Source: Gemmatimonadota bacterium
Lineage (GTDB): Bacteria; Gemmatimonadota; Gemmatimonadetes; Gemmatimonadales; Gemmatimonadaceae
Assembly: GCA_023249375.1 (NCBI GenBank)
Contig: JAHFCT010000001.1
Span: 212,112-276,111, forward strand
Direction: 5' to 3'
DNA: 64,000 bases
Shown: positions 16,550-24,142 of the stretch, piece by piece
How positions within the stretch are numbered: position 1 is the stretch's first letter
How the letters are laid out: the number at the start of each line of letters is the position of its first letter
Translations under genes and position numbers: made by a program
Notes under the pieces: generated by a model
The model's database searches: none
The model's input: only the letters and a program-made list of their open reading frames with translations
What the model was told of the DNA's origin: nothing

Positions 16550-16565
16550 TGGCACGGCTCTAGCA
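16550..16565 (+). promoter_or_regulatory. Sigma-54 type promoter for fliD operon
   Basis: TGGCACG-GCTC-TAGCA matches the -24/-12 consensus in all but one fixed position and has correct GG-GC spacing. It begins two bases after the fliC stop. Predicted start is near 16576, just before the large hairpin. Confidence 0.65.
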
Positions 16566-16578
16566 GTACGGTAGGTCA

Positions 16579-16608
16579 GCTCCCGGGGTCGGTCTCGACC
16601 CCGGGAGC
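16579..16608 (+). terminator. fliC terminator hairpin, also 5' end of fliD transcript
   Basis: A perfect 13-bp GC-rich stem (left arm 16579-16591, right arm 16596-16608) has a 4-nt loop. It lacks a T tract, so it may act more as an RNA 3' stabiliser of fliC. It also sits at the predicted 5' end of the sigma-54 transcript. Confidence 0.6.
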
Positions 16609-16648
16609 CTGATCTCACCCGAAAGAAGGCTGACCAAGGAAGGACACG

Positions 16649-18784
16649 ATGGCTGATCCAACCAGTACCGTCAACGGCGTCATCAGCGGCATTCAGTGGC
16701 AGACGATGGTCGATCAGATCATCGCCCTTGAATCGCAGCGCACGGTCACGCCGCTCACGACGCAGCAAACGACACTCACCAACGCCGCCGCAGCGTGGAA
16801 GGACTTCCAGACCGTCGTCGGCAGGTTCCGCGACGCGGCCAAGACGCTGCGTGACGGCACGGCTTTTGGCAGCCTGACCGCGAGCGGCGGCACCAGTTCG
16901 ACCACCGGCCGGTCGCTCGTCAGCGCCGCCGCGTCTGCCACCGCGACGCCAGGCTCCTACAGCATTGGCGTCGAGCAGCTCGCGTCCGCCGAGAAAGTCG
17001 GCAGCGGCGTCTTCGGCTCGACGTCGGCCGCCCTCGGCATCGCCGGCGCATTTCTCATCAACGGCCGCCGCGTCACGATCACCGGCAGCGACACGCTGAC
17101 CACCGTGCGCGACAAGATCAACGCGACGAATAGCGGCGCGACCAGGAGCGGCGTGTCCGCCGCGTTCTCCAAGTCGGGGGCGGGCACGCGGCTCGTGCTC
17201 ACCTCGGATGCGACCGGATCGTCCGGCGTGGAACTCGCGGATGTTTCCGGCAGCGCGTTGACCTCGCTGGGTTTCTCCGACGGCACCGTGCACGCGAATC
17301 TCGCGGCCAACGGCGCCACGCAGTCATTCGGCGTCAGCAGCAGCACTGCGACGTTCGCCGCCCTCTGGGGCATCCCGTTGCCGTCGCCATCGACCATTCA
17401 GGTCGGAGGCCAGACGATCTCGGTGGATTTCAGCACCGACACGCTGGCGTCGATCGCCGCGCAAATCAACGCGGCGACGGGTGTGGCCAACGCGGCGACG
17501 GTCGTGCAAGAGACGAGCGGCTCGCGCACATACTCGCGGCTCGACATCACGCTCCCGGTCTCGGCGGATGCCTCGGACGCCGCGGCGAGCGCCGCGACGC
17601 TGGCCGCCCTCGGTCTCTCCGTGGGCGGCCGCGCCGATGTGGCGCAACAACTCAAGAGCGCCAACGCGTTCACCGATGATGCCGCCGGCGGAATCTCCGC
17701 GACGGGCGGCACGCTGGTGACGAATCTGTCGGCCAACGGCACCAGCCTCGGTTTGCAGTCGGGCGACGTCGTCACGATGAGCGGGCGCCGCGGCGACGGC
17801 TCAGCAGTGTCGATCGCGCTCACGGTCACCGGTGCGACGACGCTGCAGAACCTGCTGGACGCGGCCAACAGCGGCGTCGGCAGCTTCGGCGCCGGATCGC
17901 GGACCGCCACGGTCTCCGTCGTCGGCGGCAAGGTGACGGTGACCGACGGCACCGCGGGCAGCTCGCAGCTTGCGCTGTCCATCTCCGCCACCCACAGCGG
18001 CACGGGCACGGTCTCCTTTGGCGCCATCGACAGCAGCAACGGAACCGCCGGGCTCAGCCGGCAGATCGTCGCCGGACGCGACGCCCGCTTTCTCGTCGAT
18101 GGCCAGTCGTTCACGCGCCGCACGAACTCCGCGAATGACGTGATCTCGGGTGTAACGCTGAATCTGCTCGGGGCCGAATCGGGGACAACCACCGATCTCC
18201 TGATCGACCGCAACACCGACGACATCACCAAGCAGGTGCAGTCGTTCGCGTCCGCGTACAATGCGGTGCGCAACTGGGCCAACACCAACACGGCAGACGG
18301 CAAGGCGCTCGCGCATAACTCGAGCATTCGCTCGATGGTGCAGTCGCTTTCCTCTGCGCTGCTCAAGCCGCTGACCGGACTCTCCGGCCAGTACGGCACC
18401 ACAGCACTGGTGGGGCTCAGCCGCGACAAGTTCGGCGTCATGTCCGTGGACACGACCAAGCTGCAGTCGGCGCTCGAGTCGTCCTTTGACGATGTGAAGG
18501 AGCTGTTTGGCCGCACCGGCGTCGGGGGCTCGCTGTATACCGCCGCCGATTCCATCGCCCGCGACGTGACCGGCAGCGCCGCGGTGCTCTCGACCGCGAG
18601 CACCACGCACGCGGGCACCCTCGACAACCGCATCCTTGCGGCGCAGGACCGCCTCGCCACCAAGAAGGCAACGCTGACCAAGCAGTTCATCGCCATGGAA
18701 ACTGCGATGAGCAAGGCGCAGTCGATGGGCAGCTCGCTGACATCGTCGATTAACGGCCTGTTCAACTACAACAAGACGCAGTAG
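16649..18784 (+). CDS. fliD: FliD, filament cap protein (HAP2)
   Basis: This 711-residue protein is much longer than E. coli FliD (about 470). The N-terminal domain (INGVISGIQWQTMVDQIIALE-like start, then LTTQQTTLTNAAAAWKDF) and the C-terminal domain (residues about 480-705, with DLLIDRNTDDITKQVQSF and a final coiled coil around RLATKKATLTKQF) are FliD-like. The extra length is repetitive Ser/Thr/Ala/Gly-rich beta sequence in the middle, probably extra surface domains of the cap. It leads the sigma-54 operon fliD-fliS-fliT-like-glycosyltransferase. Ribosome site AAGGA lies upstream near 16637. Confidence 0.93.
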   Translation: MADPTSTVNGVISGIQWQTMVDQIIALESQRTVTPLTTQQTTLTNAAAAWKDFQTVVGRFRDAAKTLRDGTAFGSLTASGGTSSTTGRSLVSAAASATATPGSYSIGVEQLASAEKVGSGVFGSTSAALGIAGAFLINGRRVTITGSDTLTTVRDKINATNSGATRSGVSAAFSKSGAGTRLVLTSDATGSSGVELADVSGSALTSLGFSDGTVHANLAANGATQSFGVSSSTATFAALWGIPLPSPSTIQVGGQTISVDFSTDTLASIAAQINAATGVANAATVVQETSGSRTYSRLDITLPVSADASDAAASAATLAALGLSVGGRADVAQQLKSANAFTDDAAGGISATGGTLVTNLSANGTSLGLQSGDVVTMSGRRGDGSAVSIALTVTGATTLQNLLDAANSGVGSFGAGSRTATVSVVGGKVTVTDGTAGSSQLALSISATHSGTGTVSFGAIDSSNGTAGLSRQIVAGRDARFLVDGQSFTRRTNSANDVISGVTLNLLGAESGTTTDLLIDRNTDDITKQVQSFASAYNAVRNWANTNTADGKALAHNSSIRSMVQSLSSALLKPLTGLSGQYGTTALVGLSRDKFGVMSVDTTKLQSALESSFDDVKELFGRTGVGGSLYTAADSIARDVTGSAAVLSTASTTHAGTLDNRILAAQDRLATKKATLTKQFIAMETAMSKAQSMGSSLTSSINGLFNYNKTQ

Positions 18785-18845
18785 GCGCTCCAGAAACCAC
18801 CTCGGTGGCCGATACTGGACTCAGGCTCTAGTCACGAGGTTTTTT

Positions 18846-19241
18846 GTGGCGTATCAAACGCTCGCCGGACGGTATCGCGAATCGGAAGTGCTCAGCGCCT
18901 CACCGCACCGGCTGCTGCTGCTCACGTTCGATTTCCTGCTGGCGCAGTTTGCGCGGGCCAAGATCGGCATGCAGACGAAGAACCTGGAACTGACGATCAC
19001 CGCGCTCGACAAGGCGCGCCAGGCGATCGGCGAGCTGCTGGGGACGCTGGACATGGAGAAGGGCGGCGAACTCGCGCATCGCCTGCGCTCCATCTACGTC
19101 TTCGAGTTCGGCGAACTCTCCGAACTCGGGCGCAACCATGACGTCGCGCGCCTTGAGCGCAACGCGACGCTCATGCGTGAGCTGCGCGAAGCCTTCGCCT
19201 CGGCGTCGGTCGCGCGACCGGCCACGGCGGAGGTCGCGTGA
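18846..19241 (+). CDS. fliS: FliS, flagellin export chaperone
   Basis: This 131-residue helical protein fits FliS: YQTLAGRYRESEVLSASPHRLLLLTFDFLL at the start corresponds to the family pattern of a conserved Tyr then P-x-x-L-I-x-x-L-Y-D. Helices around IGELLGTLDMEKGGELAHRL and the short C-terminal part match its four-helix bundle. It binds the flagellin C-terminus to stop premature polymerisation. The start is a GTG at 18846, with GAGG 6 nt upstream. The next gene overlaps it by 4 bp. Confidence 0.88.
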   Translation: MAYQTLAGRYRESEVLSASPHRLLLLTFDFLLAQFARAKIGMQTKNLELTITALDKARQAIGELLGTLDMEKGGELAHRLRSIYVFEFGELSELGRNHDVARLERNATLMRELREAFASASVARPATAEVA

Positions 19242-19627
19242 CGCAGGCGGCCGTTGCCAGCGGCGATGCCGCGCGCGCCCTCGCGCTGCTCCAGCAGCTG
19301 ACCGCCATGTGCGACGAGACCACCCGGGTGCTTCCGAATGATCCGTCGCGCATCTCGGCCATGCTCGAGTCGTTCGAGGAGACGCTTGCCCTCCTGGCGC
19401 CCGTGCTCGAAGTCGTCGGCAAGTCGCCGAGCGAGTCGCGCGACACCGTGATCGCGGCCGCGCTGCACGCCGCGGATCGCCATCAGGCACTGCTCGACGC
19501 CATCTCGCGCGAACTCGACCGTCTTTCCCATGCGATCGCCAGTATCAACGTCGCGTCGCAGGTGACGGCCGCCTACGCTGGCGGCTCTCCGGTCACCATG
19601 CGAGCCGTCTTTCAGGCGAACGGTTAG
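19238..19627 (+). CDS. FliT-like small helical protein
   Basis: This 129-residue, almost wholly helical protein has no catalytic motif. Its start, a GTG overlapping the fliS stop (GTGA), shows coupling. Size, helix content and position directly after fliS match FliT, the FliD chaperone and regulator, and LLQQLTAMCDETTRVL resembles the start of FliT/FlgN bundles. Sequence similarity alone is too weak to name it. It could equally be another FlgN-fold chaperone. Confidence 0.6.
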   Translation: MTQAAVASGDAARALALLQQLTAMCDETTRVLPNDPSRISAMLESFEETLALLAPVLEVVGKSPSESRDTVIAAALHAADRHQALLDAISRELDRLSHAIASINVASQVTAAYAGGSPVTMRAVFQANG

Positions 19628-19672
19628 GCCGGCCACAGCCGGGCCTTCCCGTCGGATACGCAGCGCATCGTC

Positions 19673-20248
19673 ATGGTCAACCTTCGCGACGTTTCCTGCT
19701 GCCTCATCACCAAGGACCCCCGGTATCCGGAGGTCCTGCTCTATCATGTCTCGCAGTTTGAGTTCGGAGAGATCCTCATCCTGACCAACTGCGACTCGCC
19801 ACACCGCAAGCACGAGCTGTTCAGCAAGGCCAAGTACGACCTGCTCTACTACCAGGACGACGACGCGATCTGTCCGATCGAAGAGTTGGCGCAGGCCGCC
19901 GATCCGGCGATCATCACCTGCGCGATGAAGACCGGGCATCTCGCCAAGTACGCGGACAGCCGCATCGCGCTGCTCGGCTGGGGATCGATCTTCAGCAAGG
20001 GCAAGCTGGACGTTCTCGAGCGGTACCGTGCCAAGTACGGAGCGGATTTTCTCTACCAGCGCGAGACCGAGCGCATTCTCACGTACCTGAACTACCCGCA
20101 GCAGCGGCTCGATCTGTTCATCGCGGATCTGCCGTCGCACGCGGCGCCGGATCGGCTGTCGATGCAGCCGCATCACTACGACTACATCCCGGAAGTCGAG
20201 GCGCGCTGCGCGACGCTCGACGCCGAGGCGCAGCTAGCCGCGGGCTGA
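19673..20248 (+). CDS. GT-A-like putative glycosyltransferase, short
   Basis: This 191-residue protein has features of a small GT-A fold: an N-terminal beta strand and loop (CCLITKDPRYPE), a strand-turn (GEILILTNCDSP) and a DDD metal-binding candidate in LLYYQDDDAICP near residue 62. It has no membrane segment. A role in decorating flagellin is inferred from its place, 45 bp after the FliT-like gene and facing another glycosyltransferase. The enzyme activity is not proven by motif; confidence rests on the fold-like pattern. Confidence 0.55.
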   Translation: MVNLRDVSCCLITKDPRYPEVLLYHVSQFEFGEILILTNCDSPHRKHELFSKAKYDLLYYQDDDAICPIEELAQAADPAIITCAMKTGHLAKYADSRIALLGWGSIFSKGKLDVLERYRAKYGADFLYQRETERILTYLNYPQQRLDLFIADLPSHAAPDRLSMQPHHYDYIPEVEARCATLDAEAQLAAG

Positions 20249-20265
20249 CCGCGGGATGTCGATCG

Positions 20266-20285
20266 GCACGGCAGTTAGGCCGTGC
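20266..20285. terminator. Possible bidirectional hairpin between convergent genes
   Basis: GCACGGC / GCCGTGC form a 7-bp stem with a 6-nt loop between the two convergent glycosyltransferase genes, overlapping the stop of the minus-strand gene. There is no T tract on either side, so termination strength is doubtful. Confidence 0.35.
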
Positions 20286-21261
20286 GCCGCGTGCCGCGTG
20301 CGAACTTCCGCCGCGCCGTGTCGATGGCGCCGAGCAGCCCAATGCGAAACCGCGCCGGCGTAAAGTGCCGCGCAACCGTCGACTGCGCCTCCGTGCCAAG
20401 CCGGCGAGCGAGCGCTTCGTCCGCAAGCAGACGCTCGGCGTAGCCACGCAGCTCCTCCGGCGTCCGCGCGAGATAGCCGTTCACGCCATGCTTGATCGGT
20501 GAACTCGGATGACGGTTGCCGATGACGGGCAATCCCGCCGCCATCGCTTCGATGCTCGCCATGTTGTAGCCGTCTTCGTAGCGGGGATCGGCCGTGTGAA
20601 TGAAGAAGCGATGTTCGGCGAATGCCGCCTTGAGCGCGTCCCAGCTTGCCGCCGCCGTCGTCCCGAACTCCTTGTTCTCGCCGATGAGCGTCACGGGCAG
20701 GCCCGCGAACGCCGCTTCGTGGAAATCCCACTCGAGATACTGCCGCCGCACCTGCACGTGGTTGGCGACGCGCAGGCCGGCCGCGCGCTCATACGTGGGC
20801 GTCAGGTACTCGGCCGGATCGGAGTAGAACGTGACGGCCTCGCCGCGTACGCCCCAGGTGGCGGCCTTGAATGACGACACGCCAATCACGTGCGCCGAGC
20901 GGAGCTTCAGATACTGCGCCAGTCGCTCACGCAGCGCGGCGGCGGTGACGCCTCCACCGCCGCTCTGCGCAATGCGCCAGTCGAGCGAGACATGGATCAT
21001 CAGCAGGGTTGGCGCGTCGACGTCCTTGAGGTCCATCAGGTCCGAGATGTTGTGCGCGATGACACAGTCCCAGGACGCACCGCGTTCAGCACGCACGTCC
21101 TCGAGCGTAAGGAACCGCGCGCGCGCGGGGATTGGCCGCATCCGTTCATCCCAGGCCTTCAGATCTCGGCCCGACAATCCGACGACGATGTCGAGATCGG
21201 CATCGAGCGTGCGGAGTTGGTAGATCCACGGTTCGTGGCAGTTCATGACGAGCAGGCGCAT
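20275..21261 (-). CDS. Family 4 glycosyltransferase (GT-B)
   Basis: This protein of about 328 residues has a GT-B layout. The C-terminal half has the GT4 signature, a Glu-rich EDGYNMASIEAMAAGLPVIG followed by NGYLARTPEEL and the helix LLADEALARRLG. The N-terminal half is less conserved (LLVMNCHEPWIYQL). The start at ATG 21261 is preferred over 21297 because it gives a compact beta-strand start and has GGGAAG upstream. Divergent from the sigma-54 activator and convergent with the small GT-A gene. It may glycosylate flagellin or belong to cell-surface polysaccharide synthesis; the substrate is unknown. Confidence 0.8.
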   Translation of the reverse strand: MRLLVMNCHEPWIYQLRTLDADLDIVVGLSGRDLKAWDERMRPIPARARFLTLEDVRAERGASWDCVIAHNISDLMDLKDVDAPTLLMIHVSLDWRIAQSGGGGVTAAALRERLAQYLKLRSAHVIGVSSFKAATWGVRGEAVTFYSDPAEYLTPTYERAAGLRVANHVQVRRQYLEWDFHEAAFAGLPVTLIGENKEFGTTAAASWDALKAAFAEHRFFIHTADPRYEDGYNMASIEAMAAGLPVIGNRHPSSPIKHGVNGYLARTPEELRGYAERLLADEALARRLGTEAQSTVARHFTPARFRIGLLGAIDTARRKFARGTRRTA

Positions 21262-21389
21262 GAGGCTTCCCAAACGGAGTTTCGTAGAACCCGGCAATAG
21301 TTGCCGAGTCGCCTAATTGGCGCTTTATTCCTTCGATATGGAGGCGCAAAAGTCGCGCCAGCTTGCTCTCCCGATCCGGTTGATGGTTT

Positions 21390-22913
21390 ATGGCCACTAT
21401 TCTGTACGTCGACGACGAACCATCGATTGGTCTGATCCTCGAGGACACGCTCGAACGTGCGGGCCACCAGTCGGTCGGCGCGCGCAGCGTCCCCGAGGCG
21501 ATGGAGGTGCTGGCGCGCGGCGGTGTCGACCTCATCATCTCGGACTACCGGATGCCTGGCCTCACCGGCCTGGAGTTCCTGAGCATCCTGCAGCGCGACG
21601 GCTACGATATCCCGCTGATCATGCTCACCGGATATGCCTCCATTGAGCACGCGGTGGCGAGCATCAAGGCGGGGGCGGTGGATTACATCACCAAGCCCGT
21701 ACGGCCGCAACAGCTCGAGCTCGCGGTGGATCAGGCACTCGAGTATGTGCGCCTGCGCCGAGAGAATGAGGCGCTGCGGCGCGAGGTGATGGAGTTCCGC
21801 AACGAGCGGCAAATCATCGGCGACAGTACGGCGATCCGGCGCATCCTGCAGACGGTGGCGATGGCGGCACCGACGCGCGCCACGGTGCTGCTGCAGGGCG
21901 AGAGTGGCACCGGCAAGGAGTTGTTTGCCCGTGCCATTCACGAGCAGAGCGACCGACGCGACCGACCATTCATCCAGCTCAACTGCGCCGCGTTGCCAGA
22001 GGGACTCATCGAGAGTTCGCTCTTCGGTCACGAGCGCGGCGCATTCACCGGCGCGGTAAAGCGGGTGGAGGGCGCGTTCGAACGGGCGCATCGCGGCACG
22101 CTGCTGCTCGATGAAATCTCCGAGATGAAGCTCGACCTGCAGTCCAAGCTCCTGCGCGTGTTGCAGGAGCAGGAGTTCGAGCGCGTGGGCGGCACGACCC
22201 CCATTCGCGTGGACGTGCGCGTCATCGCCACGACCAATCGTGACCTCGCCGCCGAGGCGGCAGCGGGGACGTTCCGGCAGGACCTGTTCTACCGACTCAG
22301 CGTGATTCCCGTGCTGATTCCGCCGCTGCGCGAGCGCAAGGACGATATTCCGTCGCTGGCCATGCGGTTCGCCGTGCGCACCGCCAGCGAGATGGGTAAA
22401 GAAGTCACCGGGTTCTCGCGCGAGGCGATCGACTACCTGCAGGATTACTCGTGGCCGGGTAACGTCCGCGAGCTGCAGCACTCGGTGGAGCGCGCCGTCA
22501 TCCTGACGCAGGACCCGATCATCCAACTGCACGCGTTCGACGCCAGTCGGTACGGGCTGACGCCGCATTCGGGGACGACCATCACGAGAGTTTCCGGCAG
22601 TTTCGCCGCGATTCCGGCTCCGAGAGTGGCGGAGTCAGCCGCACCTATTCCAACGCCAGCGGCTCCAATAGCCGCGACGCCCGTGGCGGCCGCGCCCGCT
22701 CCGGCCGCACCGGGCGCTCCACTGCGCAGCACCGGCGAGGTGCTGCTCTCGTCGCTCAATGTGAACGACGCGGAGCGCGTGCTGATACAGAAGGCTCTCG
22801 AAGCCACCGGCGGCAACCGCACCAAGGCGGCCGAGCTGCTGGGCATCAGTGTGCGCACGCTGCGCAACAAGCTGAACTCGCCATCGGACGAGGACGACGA
22901 GCTGACCGTGTGA
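21390..22913 (+). CDS. Sigma-54-dependent flagellar response regulator (FlrC/FleR/NtrC type)
   Basis: This 507-residue protein has three domains. The receiver (1-120) has the acidic pair, phosphoacceptor D52 in LIISDYRMPG, T80 and K102. The AAA+ core (about 140-375) has Walker A GESGTGKE (170-177), the sigma-54 contact loop GAFTGA (217-222), Walker B LLLDEI and the PGNVREL segment. After an Ala/Pro-rich linker (about 410-450) comes a Fis-type helix-turn-helix (LEATGGNRTKAAELLGI and SVRTLRNKLN). All motifs needed to activate sigma-54 are intact. It lies beside the flgB operon, and five sigma-54-like sites in the window are its likely targets. The cognate kinase is not obvious here; see the kinase-like gene at 51799. 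Confidence 0.93.
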   Translation: MATILYVDDEPSIGLILEDTLERAGHQSVGARSVPEAMEVLARGGVDLIISDYRMPGLTGLEFLSILQRDGYDIPLIMLTGYASIEHAVASIKAGAVDYITKPVRPQQLELAVDQALEYVRLRRENEALRREVMEFRNERQIIGDSTAIRRILQTVAMAAPTRATVLLQGESGTGKELFARAIHEQSDRRDRPFIQLNCAALPEGLIESSLFGHERGAFTGAVKRVEGAFERAHRGTLLLDEISEMKLDLQSKLLRVLQEQEFERVGGTTPIRVDVRVIATTNRDLAAEAAAGTFRQDLFYRLSVIPVLIPPLRERKDDIPSLAMRFAVRTASEMGKEVTGFSREAIDYLQDYSWPGNVRELQHSVERAVILTQDPIIQLHAFDASRYGLTPHSGTTITRVSGSFAAIPAPRVAESAAPIPTPAAPIAATPVAAAPAPAAPGAPLRSTGEVLLSSLNVNDAERVLIQKALEATGGNRTKAAELLGISVRTLRNKLNSPSDEDDELTV

Positions 22914-22935
22914 GCCGCTGGTAGAACAACACGAA

Positions 22936-22968
22936 GAGGGGACCTGAGCAAATCAGGTCCCCTCTTTT
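22936..22968 (+). terminator. Rho-independent terminator of sigma-54 activator gene
   Basis: A perfect 12-bp stem (GAGGGGACCTGA / TCAGGTCCCCTC) with a 5-nt loop is followed by TTTT, 22 bp after the stop codon. Confidence 0.9.
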
Positions 22969-23118
22969 CGTCGTCGTCGTGAGTGACCGAGGTCCACGGT
23001 CCGGTGAATTGCGCCGGGAAAAAGGTGCCGCATTGGGTTCTTGAGCGCTGAGAACCGCGACATTATAGACGCATCGAGTGGCATACAAATGTCTATTTAT
23101 CATTGTTAACACATTATA

Positions 23119-23131
23119 AATCAACAAGTTA
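23119..23131 (+). promoter_or_regulatory. IHF-like site upstream of flgB promoter
   Basis: AATCAA-CAAG-TTA matches the WATCAANNNNTTR consensus exactly. It lies between a candidate upstream activator site and the sigma-54 promoter, where IHF bends DNA in many sigma-54 systems. Whether this organism has IHF is unknown. Confidence 0.4.
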
Positions 23132-23161
23132 ATTCATATGCACGCACGTCGCTGTTCGGTC

Positions 23162-23177
23162 TGGCCCGACCCTTGCC
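23162..23177 (+). promoter_or_regulatory. Sigma-54 type promoter for flgB operon
   Basis: TGGCCCG-ACCC-TTGCC has GG and GC 12 bp apart and one mismatch at the fixed positions. Predicted start is near 23188, which excludes the in-frame ATG at 23173 as the flgB start. Confidence 0.7.
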
Positions 23178-23214
23178 CTTACCTATCGCGGACAAGTCGC
23201 ACTCCGGAGGCCGA

Positions 23215-23505
23215 ATGCCGTTTGACATGCTTGGCAGAATCAGCCAGACCACCCAAATGAAGCAAAGCCTGGACCTCTCGGTCCAGCGCACGCGGCAGAT
23301 CGCCGACCGCGTCGCACGCGCGACGGCCCTGCAGCAGGGCTTCGCACTCCCGGACACGCCGACCGCACCAGGCTCCTCGGAAAGCGGCCCCATCGATATC
23401 GAAGCCGAGATGGTGAGCCTCGCCGACGAACAGCTCCGCTTCGAAGCCACCAGCAAGCTGCTCCAGAAGACGTACGAGCAGATGCGCTCCGCGTTCAAAG
23501 CCTGA
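23215..23505 (+). CDS. flgB: FlgB, proximal rod protein (short form)
   Basis: At 96 residues this is shorter than typical FlgB (about 130-138). The C-terminal helix (EMVSLADEQLRFEATSKLLQ) matches the conserved rod-protein C-terminus in which an N-x-x-R/L-F helix repeats. The N-terminal part lacks the usual ANxANxxTPGY motif. Position as first gene before flgC supports the call. The ATG at 23215 has GGAGG 4-5 nt upstream and lies 27 nt downstream of the predicted sigma-54 start. It would polymerise into the rod just above the MS-ring. Confidence 0.72.
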   Translation: MPFDMLGRISQTTQMKQSLDLSVQRTRQIADRVARATALQQGFALPDTPTAPGSSESGPIDIEAEMVSLADEQLRFEATSKLLQKTYEQMRSAFKA

Positions 23506-24134
23506 TGCCAGACCCGATCAATCCCTCGCCGAGCGGCCCCTCGCTGGTGCGTCCGATGTTCCGCACCATGGGCATCGCCGCCAGCGGACTCTCGGCGCAG
23601 CGCCTGCGCATGGAAACGATCGCGACGAACATCGCGAACGCCGAAACGACGCACACCGCCGCCGGCGGCCCGTACCGCCGTCGCATGGTGCAGATGGAAG
23701 CGGCCACCGCCGACGACTTCCAGAAGTCGCTCTCGGCCGCCAAGGATGCCGCCGCCGACCGTCCGACCATCATCGGCCGTCAGCAGGCCGACGGCGCCGA
23801 TCCGATGGCCGCCGCCGAAGCGAAGTTCGAACAGCGCGTCAACGAGGCCGACAAGTTGTCGGGCCAGGCCGCCGAGGATGCGGCGAACGCCGCCGACAGT
23901 CAGGGCGACGGATGGGGCGTGAAGGTCAGCGCCATCGTCGAAGACCAGACGGCCGGTCCGCTTGTGTATGACCCGGCGCATCCCGACGCCGATGCCAACG
24001 GCTACGTCCGCTATCCGAATGTCCGCATCACCGATGAACTGGTGGACATGATGGATGCCAAGCGCATGTACGAAGCCAACGTCACCGTCTTCCAGGCTGC
24101 GAAGCAGATGCTTCGCCGCGCCATCGAGATCTGA
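23505..24134 (+). CDS. flgC: FlgC, proximal rod protein with long insertion
   Basis: This 209-residue protein begins with a short proline-rich lead and the rod-protein motif MGIAASGLSAQRLRMETIATNIANAETT. It ends with the FlgC signature YVRYPNV...DELVDMMDAKRMYEANVTVFQAAKQM in part. The family is usually about 134-150 residues; here about 70 residues of Ala/Asp/Gln-rich sequence (around 65-135) are inserted between the two helical ends. The gene starts inside the flgB stop (1-bp overlap). Confidence 0.85.
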   Translation: MPDPINPSPSGPSLVRPMFRTMGIAASGLSAQRLRMETIATNIANAETTHTAAGGPYRRRMVQMEAATADDFQKSLSAAKDAAADRPTIIGRQQADGADPMAAAEAKFEQRVNEADKLSGQAAEDAANAADSQGDGWGVKVSAIVEDQTAGPLVYDPAHPDADANGYVRYPNVRITDELVDMMDAKRMYEANVTVFQAAKQMLRRAIEI

Positions 24135-24142
24135 GGCCCGCC

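Larger units (their letters stand above)
22914..23214. other. Regulatory region between sigma-54 activator and flgB operon
   Basis: These 301 bp hold the activator's terminator, then an unusually AT-rich stretch (about 23050-23145), a candidate activator site (ATAGAC / GTCTAT arms at 23065-23070 and 23091-23096), a perfect match to the IHF consensus at 23119-23131 and a sigma-54 promoter at 23162-23177. No coding sequence is seen. Confidence 0.7.

Noticed and set aside
18808-18815. Sigma-28-like -10 (GCCGATAC) before fliS
   Set aside because: No TAAA/TAAG-like -35 lies 15-16 bp upstream, and fliS can be read from the fliD operon promoter.
23065-23096. Sigma-54-like TGGCATACAAATGTC within the AT-rich region upstream of flgB
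   Set aside because: The required GC dinucleotide at the -12 position is missing, and a better site occurs at 23162.
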